NCBI GenBank assembly: GCA_023141075.1
Contig: JAGLKL010000022.1
Location: 1 to 11,795, forward strand
Direction of reading: 5' to 3'
Length of the DNA: 11,795 bases
From: Alphaproteobacteria bacterium
GTDB lineage: Bacteria > Pseudomonadota > Alphaproteobacteria > Micavibrionales > Micavibrionaceae
The translations under genes were made by a program, and so were the position numbers. The notes under the pieces were generated by a model that saw only the letters and a program-made list of their open reading frames with translations, was not told the DNA's origin and did no database searches. Below, piece after piece: positions 1-6,577 of the stretch; position 1 is the first letter of the stretch; each line of letters begins with the position of its first letter.

Positions 1-213
1 GATGCCGGGTGGGATGAGCCGCTCACAACCGGCTCTGTCGTGGCTTCAGATGCGTTCTTCCCTTTTGCTGATGGTTTGCTGACCGCTGCAAATGCAGGCG
101 TTACCGCAGTGATCCAGCCGGGAGGCTCTATCCGTGATAAAGAAGTGATTGATGCTGCTAATGAGCGCGGATTGGCCATGGTCTTTACCGGTTTGCGCCA
201 TTTTAACCACTAG
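1..213 (+). CDS. purH: PurH C-terminal fragment (AICAR transformylase / IMP cyclohydrolase)
   Basis: This is the 3' end of the bifunctional enzyme for the last two steps of purine biosynthesis: formylation of AICAR and ring closure to IMP, in the cytoplasm. Only the last 70 codons are present, read in frame 1 to a TAG stop. The translation carries the conserved end of the AICAR transformylase domain: VVASDAFFPFADGLL, then AVIQPGG, then RDKEVIDAANERG, and the terminal MVFTGLRHFNH. The VASDAFFPFADGLL wording is the form I associate with Alphaproteobacteria. It counts at 54% GC, clearly higher than the genes that follow. No T-rich terminator follows the stop; a small perfect dyad overlaps it instead. 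Identification is from family knowledge and is secure. Confidence 0.97.
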   Translation, partial: DAGWDEPLTTGSVVASDAFFPFADGLLTAANAGVTAVIQPGGSIRDKEVIDAANERGLAMVFTGLRHFNH

Positions 214-227
214 AGTCTAAACTCTAG
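210..227. repeat. Perfect 7-bp inverted repeat over the purH stop codon
   Basis: CTAGAGT and ACTCTAG (210-216 and 221-227) form a perfect 7-bp dyad around a 4-nt loop, and the TAG stop of purH sits inside the left arm. The following bases (AAATAATGGG) lack a U-run, so this is not a standard intrinsic terminator. It may stabilise the 3' end of the purH message, bind a protein, or be chance. Confidence 0.35.
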
Positions 228-241
228 AAATAATGGGACTG

Positions 242-276
242 ACAACCGATGATCGGTCAAAAACAACCGATTTCGG
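242..276. promoter_or_regulatory. Candidate tandem operator: two ACAACCGAT repeats, each with a dyad
   Basis: ACAACCGAT occurs at 242 and again at 263, a spacing of 21 bp or about two helical turns. Each copy begins a small dyad: ACCGA-TGA-TCGGT in the first and CCGA-TT-TCGG in the second. The pair lies just upstream of the promoter candidates for the accessory cluster. Same-face repeats with dyads are the usual arrangement of a dimeric regulator's operator, but no regulator gene is present in the window, so its identity is unknown. Confidence 0.35.
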
Positions 277-316
277 AATTAATCATTATCATCCGTTTGA
301 ATAACCATAAAAAAAC

Positions 317-346
317 TTGCCTTTTTTGCCTCACATAGCCTATACT
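317..346 (+). promoter_or_regulatory. Sigma-70-like promoter candidate upstream of the cluster
   Basis: TTGCCT (317-322), an 18-bp spacer and TATACT (341-346) form a plausible sigma-70 promoter. Transcription would start near 353, giving a leader of about 135 nt before the 220-aa gene. The leader would contain the 24-codon ORF and the hairpin over the ribosome binding site. A second candidate lies about 40 bp downstream. Confidence 0.45.
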
Positions 347-379
347 TTCAGTAACAAGTATAAAAAAGCGCAGAAACTG

Positions 380-388
380 TGCTATAAT
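380..388 (+). promoter_or_regulatory. Extended -10 promoter candidate (TGCTATAAT)
   Basis: TGC directly before a consensus TATAAT (383-388) makes an extended -10 element, a type that can act without a good -35; none is seen at the right distance. Transcription would start near 395, just upstream of the Shine-Dalgarno sequence of the 24-codon leader ORF. It could act instead of, or with, the TTGCCT/TATACT promoter. Confidence 0.4.
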
Positions 389-411
389 CAAGGTGATATA
401 AGGATAGCGGA

Positions 412-486
412 ATGTCCAATATTCTACATATGTTCGATAAAAGAGTCGCGGTGACCCTTCCAACGTTTATCATGGGAGGGCGTTAG
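412..486 (+). CDS. 24-codon leader ORF directly upstream of the 220-aa gene
   Basis: A short ORF starts with ATG at 412 and stops with TAG at 484-486, only two bases before the ATG of the next gene at 489. It has its own Shine-Dalgarno-like TAAGGA (399-404) seven bases upstream. The peptide begins MSNILHMF, has basic residues in its middle and ends FIMGGR; I recognise no family. Its last codons (ATG GGA GGG CGT) contain the GGGAGGG ribosome binding site of the downstream gene. Spacing and the embedded site suggest a leader peptide or a translational-coupling ORF, although it could be a small protein in its own right or chance. There is no run of one amino acid of the kind used in classical amino-acid attenuators. 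Confidence 0.45.
   Translation: MSNILHMFDKRVAVTLPTFIMGGR
455..480 (+). promoter_or_regulatory. Hairpin that would sequester the ribosome binding site of the 220-aa gene
   Basis: CCCTTCC (455-461) can pair with GGGAGGG (474-480) over seven pairs, one of them G-U, around a 12-nt loop. GGGAGGG is the Shine-Dalgarno sequence of the gene starting at 489 (8-nt spacing), so the helix would hide it. The hairpin lies wholly inside the 24-codon ORF, so ribosomes translating that ORF would melt it and expose the site. Confidence 0.45.
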
Positions 487-488
487 TT

Positions 489-1151
489 ATGGGCATATTT
501 CTTCCTTTTTTGGCTGTAGCGGGTACAGGTACTGTCGTTGCATACAGAGACAAGTTTGTAAACGCCTGGAACCGAATTTTACGTCCGAAAGGAGAATATG
601 ACCTTAGTGGTGCCTTTAATCGAGCGGTAGACGTCGGGGGAAGCGCTATTGGACTTGTTAAAAAAGGCGCTGGCTTAGGTGTCGATACAGTGGATTTTAC
701 CCGCAGAATGGCAACCGGAAAAGATGCAACTGGCAGAGAAGGCAGTATTACAGAAGAAATCGGTAACGTTGCAAAAAAAGCTGCAAATAAAGCTGTCTCT
801 TCATTATCTGGTGAAAATAGTAACGATGATGGTGACTATCTTGGTCAGCTTGGCTCTGCTATCTCTGGTGGAAATAGTGACGAAGGCATTAACTGGAAAG
901 GAACTCTTTGGGGTGCCGGTGGGGCAGGTCTTTTAGCCCTCGTTTCCAAAAAGTTATTTGGTACAGGCTTTACGGGTCCATTCCTTCTCATGGCTTTGAG
1001 CGCATTTTCTTTCATGAATTTTGATAAGATTAAGGAATTTGGAATGGATGTGCTTGGAATTGATGAAAATGACAGCCCACGTAAAGACGTTGAAAAAAGT
1101 GCACACGTTGATGATGATCGAGATTACAATCCGGCTCTTGATATGAGCTAG
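489..1151 (+). CDS. Uncharacterised 220-aa membrane-associated protein
   Basis: I do not recognise a family. The N-terminus (residues 2-19, FLPFLAVAGTGTVVAY) is hydrophobic and could be a signal anchor. A glycine-rich amphipathic stretch (about 48-70) and a polar linker follow. The linker holds an imperfect repeat, SLSGENSNDDG (105-115) and AISGGNSDEG (124-133). Two hydrophobic segments (about 138-152 and 160-176) could form a membrane hairpin, and the tail (190-220) is acidic. The GL.AL.S..LF wording at 147-157 recurs in the hairpin of the 686-aa protein. The start is chosen for its strong GGGAGGG site 8 nt upstream, inside a predicted hairpin. It is the first sizeable gene of the cluster, and the 545-aa gene follows 65 bp later with no visible terminator, so the two are probably co-transcribed. 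Membrane association is inferred from hydrophobicity only. Confidence 0.8.
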   Translation: MGIFLPFLAVAGTGTVVAYRDKFVNAWNRILRPKGEYDLSGAFNRAVDVGGSAIGLVKKGAGLGVDTVDFTRRMATGKDATGREGSITEEIGNVAKKAANKAVSSLSGENSNDDGDYLGQLGSAISGGNSDEGINWKGTLWGAGGAGLLALVSKKLFGTGFTGPFLLMALSAFSFMNFDKIKEFGMDVLGIDENDSPRKDVEKSAHVDDDRDYNPALDMS

Positions 1152-1216
1152 AAACCATGCAGTGATAACAGAGATTAAACGAATTTTAGCGCGGGGTTGA
1201 TTATAAGGGATGGTGA

Positions 1217-2854
1217 ATGTCAGACACCGAACAACAAAGAACAGAAAATACTCTCTCCCCAGAAAATGATGGTTTCTGGGGTGCAAAGCTTGCAGCGCTG
1301 GATCAAGACAGCGAATCTATCACAGAAATGAAAAAATTCGTCGAGCATCGAGGATGGAGCACTCGGGTTGTTGACGGCGCAAAAACATTCGGTGACCTAT
1401 TGGAACACGATCCGGGTCGAGCTGGATCTCTTTTGGGACAAGGCGCAACTGACGCCCTTGTTTCTTCCGTTACTATGGTTGCCGATGTTGTCTCATTCGT
1501 ATCCACCGATGTGTGGGCAATGGGAGCGAATAAACTTTCCAATGCCGTCATCGGTACTGATATTGTGTTGGAAGATAAAGGCGGGTTCTTCTCTATAACA
1601 GAAAAAGCCCAAGCGCTTGTCCAGTTTACCGACCCAATACAGCAACGAATCATAGATGAAGACGGCGTACAGATCAGAAACCCTTATGCCGATGCGGAAT
1701 GGTTCTCAAAAGGTGTTGGCACGGTGATAATTGATGCCGGTGCATTTGTAGGAACTGCCGGACTTAGCGGCACGATAATAGGTGGCACAAAAGGCGCTCT
1801 TGGTATAACGACAAGATCGTTGAAGGTGGTTAGAGCGAGTGACCGCATCAACGATGCTGTCAAGTTGTTTGAAAAAGCGCAAAAGCTGACGAATAAAGCC
1901 AATAAAATAGCAGAAACGGGCGTGCCTGCGGCGAAATTGTTCAATAAAGCCGCTAAATATGAAAAGAGAGCCGAAAATATCTTAGCTGGAAAGACGGCTC
2001 GCACATGGCTTGAAAGCCTCCCCGGGAATATTTCTTCCAAAGTGAAACAAGTGCCTGTGGAAGATTTGCGCGGTGCGATAAACGCTAAAAATATGGAACA
2101 ATACATCACCCATAAACTTGTTGACCCGATAGGTATTAGAGGTCTGTTTGCCAAATTGCCTATGTGGGAAACCCCTGCGCAAAAAATTATAAGAGCAGAA
2201 AAAATAATAAAAGAAACAAGTGATGGCACAAGCAGGGTTGTTCAAAAAGCGGTAAATAAATGGGACAAATCATACAAAAAACTCCAGACAAAACTTGATG
2301 ACGGTGTTAACGAAGCTGCTGATCGTATTGGTCATGAAGGTTTTTCTGTCGATGATGCCCTGAAACTTGCCGATAATATTCCACGTGAACAATTAAATTA
2401 TGGGCGAAATATCTTAGAGAGATCAAAAATTGGTGCGTATAAAGGCTTCCGGTTTGCCGACCCTCTCGAAAACCCGGCAATGGAGGTTATTGGTGGCGGA
2501 GGCATGATGTCGGTTGATTATTATCTTTACAAAAAAGGAGCCGAGCAGCAGGAAGCCAAAGGTAAGGATCTCTACAAACGCGCTTCCGGTGCTACTGAAG
2601 ATGACAGCGTTATAGATAAAACTCACGAGAGGATATTAAGGGGTAATTTCAAGACTTCCGCAACAGGCGGAAATTCTTCTAAATCAATCACTTCCGGGTC
2701 ACCTGATGGTGACAACCATCAAGAAATAAAGTATGAATTTAGCAACGAGGCAACAGGTGATAAAATACACGCCGGTCTGGATATAAGAACTACTCAGAAA
2801 AATATTACTCAGCCGGACATAGATAGTTTTATGAAACATAGTCTTCTCAGCTAA
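1217..2854 (+). CDS. Uncharacterised 545-aa helical protein with a central hydrophobic segment
   Basis: No family is recognised. The polar N-terminus (1-60) is followed by a small-residue-rich, weakly hydrophobic region (about 70-115). A more hydrophobic Gly/Ala/Ile stretch at 163-196 (GVGTVIIDAGAFVGTAGLSG) could insert in or lie on a membrane. Residues 200-260 and 320-370 are rich in Lys, Ala, Glu and Asn and look helical, possibly coiled coil. GGGGMMSVDYYLY at 427-437 precedes a polar, Gly/Ser-rich C-terminal 100 residues that looks disordered. No catalytic motif or signal peptide is seen. AAGGGA six bases before the ATG serves as the ribosome binding site. It probably shares a transcript with the 220-aa gene. 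A new promoter follows its stop within 20 bp. A structural or scaffold role is a guess. Confidence 0.85.
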   Translation: MSDTEQQRTENTLSPENDGFWGAKLAALDQDSESITEMKKFVEHRGWSTRVVDGAKTFGDLLEHDPGRAGSLLGQGATDALVSSVTMVADVVSFVSTDVWAMGANKLSNAVIGTDIVLEDKGGFFSITEKAQALVQFTDPIQQRIIDEDGVQIRNPYADAEWFSKGVGTVIIDAGAFVGTAGLSGTIIGGTKGALGITTRSLKVVRASDRINDAVKLFEKAQKLTNKANKIAETGVPAAKLFNKAAKYEKRAENILAGKTARTWLESLPGNISSKVKQVPVEDLRGAINAKNMEQYITHKLVDPIGIRGLFAKLPMWETPAQKIIRAEKIIKETSDGTSRVVQKAVNKWDKSYKKLQTKLDDGVNEAADRIGHEGFSVDDALKLADNIPREQLNYGRNILERSKIGAYKGFRFADPLENPAMEVIGGGGMMSVDYYLYKKGAEQQEAKGKDLYKRASGATEDDSVIDKTHERILRGNFKTSATGGNSSKSITSGSPDGDNHQEIKYEFSNEATGDKIHAGLDIRTTQKNITQPDIDSFMKHSLLS

Positions 2855-2870
2855 TTAGAGAGGTATAATC

Positions 2871-2956
2871 TTGACAAACTGCCACCATTTCCGGTACTAT
2901 TTGTCTAGGTTATAATTATAAATTAATGTATTACGTGATATATAGGTTAATGTCTT
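2871..2956 (+). promoter_or_regulatory. Duplicated promoter-leader block, copy 1 (1171-aa gene)
   Basis: TTGACA (2871-2876), an 18-bp spacer and TACTAT (2895-2900) form a promoter, giving a leader of about 50 nt. The block matches the region before the 686-aa gene along its whole length. It shares the word CCATTTCCGGTACTATTT, then the palindrome TATAATTATA, then AATGTATTA and GTGATA. TATAAT at 2911-2916 is an alternative -10 but lacks a good -35 at the right distance. The Shine-Dalgarno is weak (ATAGG). An out-of-frame ATG at 2950 opens a 5-codon ORF that overlaps the real start. Confidence 0.65.
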
Positions 2957-5900
2957 ATGGCAAATAGTCCTGAAGATTTACTAAGATTTGCATGGGGCTT
3001 CATTGGAAGCTCCGGTAAAAACGTCTTGGGACGCCAAGTTAGCGACCACTTTGATACATTTGTAAAAGGCCTTAAAGGCTCTACTGGTGATGACCCGGCA
3101 AAAGCTTTCGACGACTGGATGAAAAAGCTTGAAGAGGACAATGTGCCTCTTCAAAAGTCAGAAAAAGAATTCCTCCGCAGTAATGATGTAAAGTTTCTTT
3201 TTGAAGGTGATAGACTCGAACAATTACGTGACTTTGGTGAGATTTTAGACGTACACTTTGCGAGTGCCGCTGCATTAACCAAAGACCAACTGGACAATGC
3301 GTTGGTTCAGTTAGGGATTAATACAAAACTGGTAAAAGAAGGTGCCGGTATAGCTGATGTCAATGACTCCATGCTCGGAAGTCTGGCCGAATACCATTAC
3401 AAAAAACTTGCCAAAAGAGATGAGTCTCTCGGAAAAATCGAGGACAGGTTACGTGCTAATCCCAGATTCGAGCACCTCACAACAATAGAGATGGAGCAGG
3501 CAGCACGTGATATTTGGGAATCTGAACTTAAGAAAACGCGCTCTGGCAAAAATTCTGATGTATCTACACACGTAATTAATCCGAGCAGTGGCGGTAGTAG
3601 TGGTGCCAGCCCAAGTGGTAAAAGTGGTGGTGCCGATCCAAGAGGTACAAGTGGTGGTGGTGGTGGTGGTGGTGCCGGTGATCCACCGTTAACAAAGGCA
3701 GAACTGGCCGAGGCCGCTAAAATAACACCTCTTGCAGAGAAGCCATGGTGGCAAGTGACTGGCGGCGCGTGGAGAAGTTATGCTGTCGCTTTCAACGAGT
3801 CGCGGATTACGTTAAAAAACACATTTTCCGGCGATTTGCGTCGTCCCGGCCTCAGCCTTCCCAATTTTGGTATTTCCCAAAATCATATAAAGCCACGGAT
3901 AAACTATGCTAATAAGCATCTCGTAAAAAGCGGCGCGTTTAAGCAATTTACAAGTCTTGAAAGCGAAATGAACAAAGTTTCCCGTGCCCTCGAAACTTCT
4001 GGAAAATATGACGGCGTAGACATTGTACCGGAAAATTTCATGGATGAAATGGAGAAAGTTTGTACAAAATTTGCGAATGACGACGGCTTTCGGGAAAGTT
4101 TGAGCAACTATAAGAGAAAAATGCTCATACTGCGCGAAAATATCGAAAATATTAAACTCGTTGATGACAAAACAAAATACAGATTCATTAACGGTATGTG
4201 GGGTGCCGGTGGGGGGAGGACACAAAAGATGGCTCCTAACCACCGGAACCAACTGAGGAAATGGGTTAACAACCAGATTGATACCGCTGACGCTTATCTG
4301 AAGGTTGGTAATGACAACCAATATCTGAAAGAAATGAGGGATGAGGTAGAAGAAGTCATGGGCAAGCAGCCTCTTCTCCGCGATAAGATAAAAGACGGGA
4401 GGATTTGTGCACAAATAATGACCGAAAGCCGTATCGGAAGAACCATGGGAAGTCATTATGCTATACGGAAATATGGACACAATATAGCCGTAGACGCAGA
4501 TGGTGGCTTTGCTCTTAAAAAGAACGGTAATTTTAAACTCAGCCCGGACAAAGTCAGATGGATGCAAAAACATGAACTCGTGGAAGGTATAACCTATTTT
4601 GCTCACAATCCCAAGACACGAACAGTATCTACGGGCGTTGCTCCAAGGGATAACGTAGGCGCTAAAATGTTCAACGCGCTGAGAATTCATGACGCCCTTG
4701 TGAATCCAGCCGGTACCAAAGACATACCATGGGACGACGGTCCGAACAAGAATTTTATCCACAGTCTTCTGGATAACCTTTTCTACAGGGAAGAAGGGGA
4801 AGCCATACAAAATATGGTTGCTCTGCTTACGGACTGGAAAAAAGGCACAGCCGTCTTAAACACAACACCCGAAGGCGTCACCGTGGCGATAGACGACCTG
4901 ATTAAGGTAACGGACGATGAATATATGAAGGAGGCTCTTAGAAACCTGAGAGACATGTACCAGTATTCACGTGACAATGACTACATCGGTGGTCCGCGGG
5001 ATATGGCGCGCAGATACGGTTTTGATTCGATAAGATTCAAGGTAAAGGATATTGCCGAAAAAGAGTTGTTTAACTGGAGATCTATTTTCAACCCTGCTAA
5101 ACCTGTAAGCAGCACCCTCCTCCTTCCTTTCAATGCTGTCCGTGTCCCTTACAACTGGGTCACGAAGTTCGGCGGCATGTCAAACCCGGCAGCCAAAGAG
5201 ATGCGGGGACATGTAATATATCACATCAAACGCGGCTATCACTGGGCTACCGGCGCGGACATCAAGTATAAGGCTGGCGACAAGGAGGCGTTGAAGACGG
5301 CCGTGGAAGACGGAGAAAACTTTGTCGGAAGAGAGTATAATACCGGGCACGGTTGGCTAAAAACGCCTTTTCGTATCGCCTACCGGGGTTCGGGGGCGTG
5401 GGTGTTTGACCCGCGTAACTGGCAGTCAGAGCTTATAAACTGGCCATTTCCGGTCAAACCCGTTGAATTTGGCCTGGGAGTAGCTGGTGTCTATGCGACC
5501 GCTAATGCTGCTGAGAGTGGTATCAGTTACGTGTTTACCGACAAAGATGATAAAGAGGATCCTGCAATTTTCGGGGCAAAACTTGGCGGACAATTCTTAT
5601 ATGATATGTACACGCCATTGAAATGGTTCTCCAAAGGTACCGCATCTGCTTTTGGAGCAGTTACAACCCTAGGTTATAATCCCGGATGGATAAATAATCT
5701 GGTGAATCCATATACCCATGACAAGCTCGATGGGCTTGCAGAAAAGCTGCAAGATAAATCGTTGAATGCTGCTGCCGTTGCAAGAGGAGAAAGAGACCCG
5801 ACCCTTGGCGAACACCTTAACAACTACATCGGAAAACCTGCCGGAGCCGTTGTCGAGGTAGCTAGCGAATACGCCGTAAAACCTGTCGGACTGGGCTTAT

Positions 5901-6472
5901 ATGCTTTGCACTTACCATTTCAATATGCGTTCAGAGGTCTCACATATGGTTTAGGAGCAACTACAGGCGGTATTTGGTCTCTTGCCGGTAACGAAGACTT
6001 TAATCCAGGATGGATAAGTGATCCAGTAAATTCATATACCCATTTCAAGGTCGATGAGCTTGCAACAGACACATGGGACGATATATTATCGTGGGGGGAA
6101 AAGAAACCGGAAATAATCTCAGACGATTGGAAACAAAAAATGAGTGAGAATTGGGATGATGCCGCCCCGGGTTCTCAAGAAGAGCAGAAAACCCCGAACA
6201 GTGATTTGAGAGAAAAAATGAGTAAGAATTGGGATGATGCCGCACTAGGTTCTCAAAAAAAGCAAGAAACCCCGGACGATGCTTTTAGAAAAAAAATGAG
6301 TGAGGGTTGGGGTGATATTGGTGCTACTTCTGATGCAGGTGACACTATAAGAAATCAATATAACAACAGATCAAAGGGTATATTTATAGGTGATGACGGA
6401 AACGTACAATTTGCTGCTGCGAACAATGCTCTTCAAAAAGGTGCTGATAATTCTTTGGGCCGAGGTGTTTAA
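2957..6472 (+). CDS. Uncharacterised 1171-aa multidomain protein with internal repeats
   Basis: This is the largest gene here and matches no family I know. Residues 1-140 are a helical module that aligns with the N-terminus of the 686-aa protein: MA..P..L, V.D at 28-30, G.KG at 38-41, LTKD at 107-110. A Gly/Ser/Pro linker (209-243, seven consecutive Gly at 233-239) leads to a large body starting near 262 (KPWWQVTGGAWRSY) and running to about 830, helical and rich in Trp, Tyr and basic residues. Weakly hydrophobic stretches lie at 716-735 and 834-858. Two NPGWI...VN.YTH.K.D..LA units sit at 908-928 and 1016-1036. The C-terminus carries 26-residue tandem repeats (1061-1125) and a polar tail. 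No signal peptide or catalytic motif is visible. The start is fixed by alignment with the 686-aa protein, since the ribosome binding site is poor. A scaffold or envelope-associated role is inference. Confidence 0.88.
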   Translation: MANSPEDLLRFAWGFIGSSGKNVLGRQVSDHFDTFVKGLKGSTGDDPAKAFDDWMKKLEEDNVPLQKSEKEFLRSNDVKFLFEGDRLEQLRDFGEILDVHFASAAALTKDQLDNALVQLGINTKLVKEGAGIADVNDSMLGSLAEYHYKKLAKRDESLGKIEDRLRANPRFEHLTTIEMEQAARDIWESELKKTRSGKNSDVSTHVINPSSGGSSGASPSGKSGGADPRGTSGGGGGGGAGDPPLTKAELAEAAKITPLAEKPWWQVTGGAWRSYAVAFNESRITLKNTFSGDLRRPGLSLPNFGISQNHIKPRINYANKHLVKSGAFKQFTSLESEMNKVSRALETSGKYDGVDIVPENFMDEMEKVCTKFANDDGFRESLSNYKRKMLILRENIENIKLVDDKTKYRFINGMWGAGGGRTQKMAPNHRNQLRKWVNNQIDTADAYLKVGNDNQYLKEMRDEVEEVMGKQPLLRDKIKDGRICAQIMTESRIGRTMGSHYAIRKYGHNIAVDADGGFALKKNGNFKLSPDKVRWMQKHELVEGITYFAHNPKTRTVSTGVAPRDNVGAKMFNALRIHDALVNPAGTKDIPWDDGPNKNFIHSLLDNLFYREEGEAIQNMVALLTDWKKGTAVLNTTPEGVTVAIDDLIKVTDDEYMKEALRNLRDMYQYSRDNDYIGGPRDMARRYGFDSIRFKVKDIAEKELFNWRSIFNPAKPVSSTLLLPFNAVRVPYNWVTKFGGMSNPAAKEMRGHVIYHIKRGYHWATGADIKYKAGDKEALKTAVEDGENFVGREYNTGHGWLKTPFRIAYRGSGAWVFDPRNWQSELINWPFPVKPVEFGLGVAGVYATANAAESGISYVFTDKDDKEDPAIFGAKLGGQFLYDMYTPLKWFSKGTASAFGAVTTLGYNPGWINNLVNPYTHDKLDGLAEKLQDKSLNAAAVARGERDPTLGEHLNNYIGKPAGAVVEVASEYAVKPVGLGLYALHLPFQYAFRGLTYGLGATTGGIWSLAGNEDFNPGWISDPVNSYTHFKVDELATDTWDDILSWGEKKPEIISDDWKQKMSENWDDAAPGSQEEQKTPNSDLREKMSKNWDDAALGSQKKQETPDDAFRKKMSEGWGDIGATSDAGDTIRNQYNNRSKGIFIGDDGNVQFAAANNALQKGADNSLGRGV
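3653..3673 (+). repeat. (GGT)7 trinucleotide run encoding a polyglycine linker
   Basis: Seven consecutive GGT codons encode Gly233-Gly239 in the middle of a Gly/Ser-rich linker of the 1171-aa protein. The use of one codon throughout suggests slippage expansion. Changes by whole units would alter linker length without shifting the frame. Confidence 0.8.
5678..5740 (+). repeat. NPGW...YTH repeat, unit 1 (residues 908-928)
   Basis: Encodes a 21-residue motif beginning NPGWI and containing VN, YTH, K.D and a final LA. The second unit lies exactly 108 residues downstream, with 14 of 21 residues identical. Each unit is preceded by a small-residue-rich stretch with Phe, Gly, Ala and Thr-Thr, so the full repeating domain is probably longer than the core. 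Confidence 0.7.
6002..6064 (+). repeat. NPGW...YTH repeat, unit 2 (residues 1016-1036)
   Basis: Second copy of the motif (NPGWISDPVNSYTH and so on). The nucleotide sequences of the two units are also visibly alike, for example GGATGGATAA and CATATACCCAT in both, which points to duplication within the gene and not to convergence. Confidence 0.7.
6137..6331 (+). repeat. 26-residue (78-nt) tandem repeats at the C-terminus of the 1171-aa protein
   Basis: Two full units and one partial unit lie end to end: 6137-6214, 6215-6292 and 6293-6331. Each starts KMS, followed by NWDDAA (GWGDIG in the last). The two full units continue with GSQ..Q.TP and a short polar end. The exact 26-residue period and close nucleotide similarity show recent tandem duplication. 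Spaced Trp and acidic residues suggest a short binding motif presented in several copies. Confidence 0.85.
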
Positions 6473-6495
6473 GTCATAATAAATAAAGAATAAAT

Positions 6496-6577
6496 TTGAC
6501 AAAACACACCCATTTCCGGTACTATTTCCTTAAGTATAATTATAATAAATGTATTAGTGATAATGGGTTGATATCAT
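6496..6577 (+). promoter_or_regulatory. Duplicated promoter-leader block, copy 2 (686-aa gene)
   Basis: TTGACA (6496-6501), an 18-bp spacer and TACTAT (6520-6525) repeat the arrangement upstream of the 1171-aa gene, with the same spacer length and the same CCATTTCCGGTACTATTT word. TATAATTATA, AATGTATTA and GTGATA follow in the same order, with a few 1-base gaps. The leader is about 46 nt with a poor Shine-Dalgarno (GGGTTG). The conserved leader downstream of the likely transcription start may hold a shared operator or RNA signal. Confidence 0.65.

Noticed and set aside
257..463. 68-codon minus-strand open frame upstream of the cluster
   Set aside because: It covers the promoter and leader region, has no ribosome binding site and gives an aromatic-rich product typical of chance translation.
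3585..3690. CRISPR-like repeat array
   Set aside because: The repetition is a Gly/Ser codon run in frame within a coding sequence, without regular spacers.
3812..4810. 332-codon minus-strand open frame
   Set aside because: It lies wholly within the 1171-aa gene, which has continuous module, linker and repeat structure. The minus-strand product looks like random low-complexity translation with many Phe, Ser and Cys.
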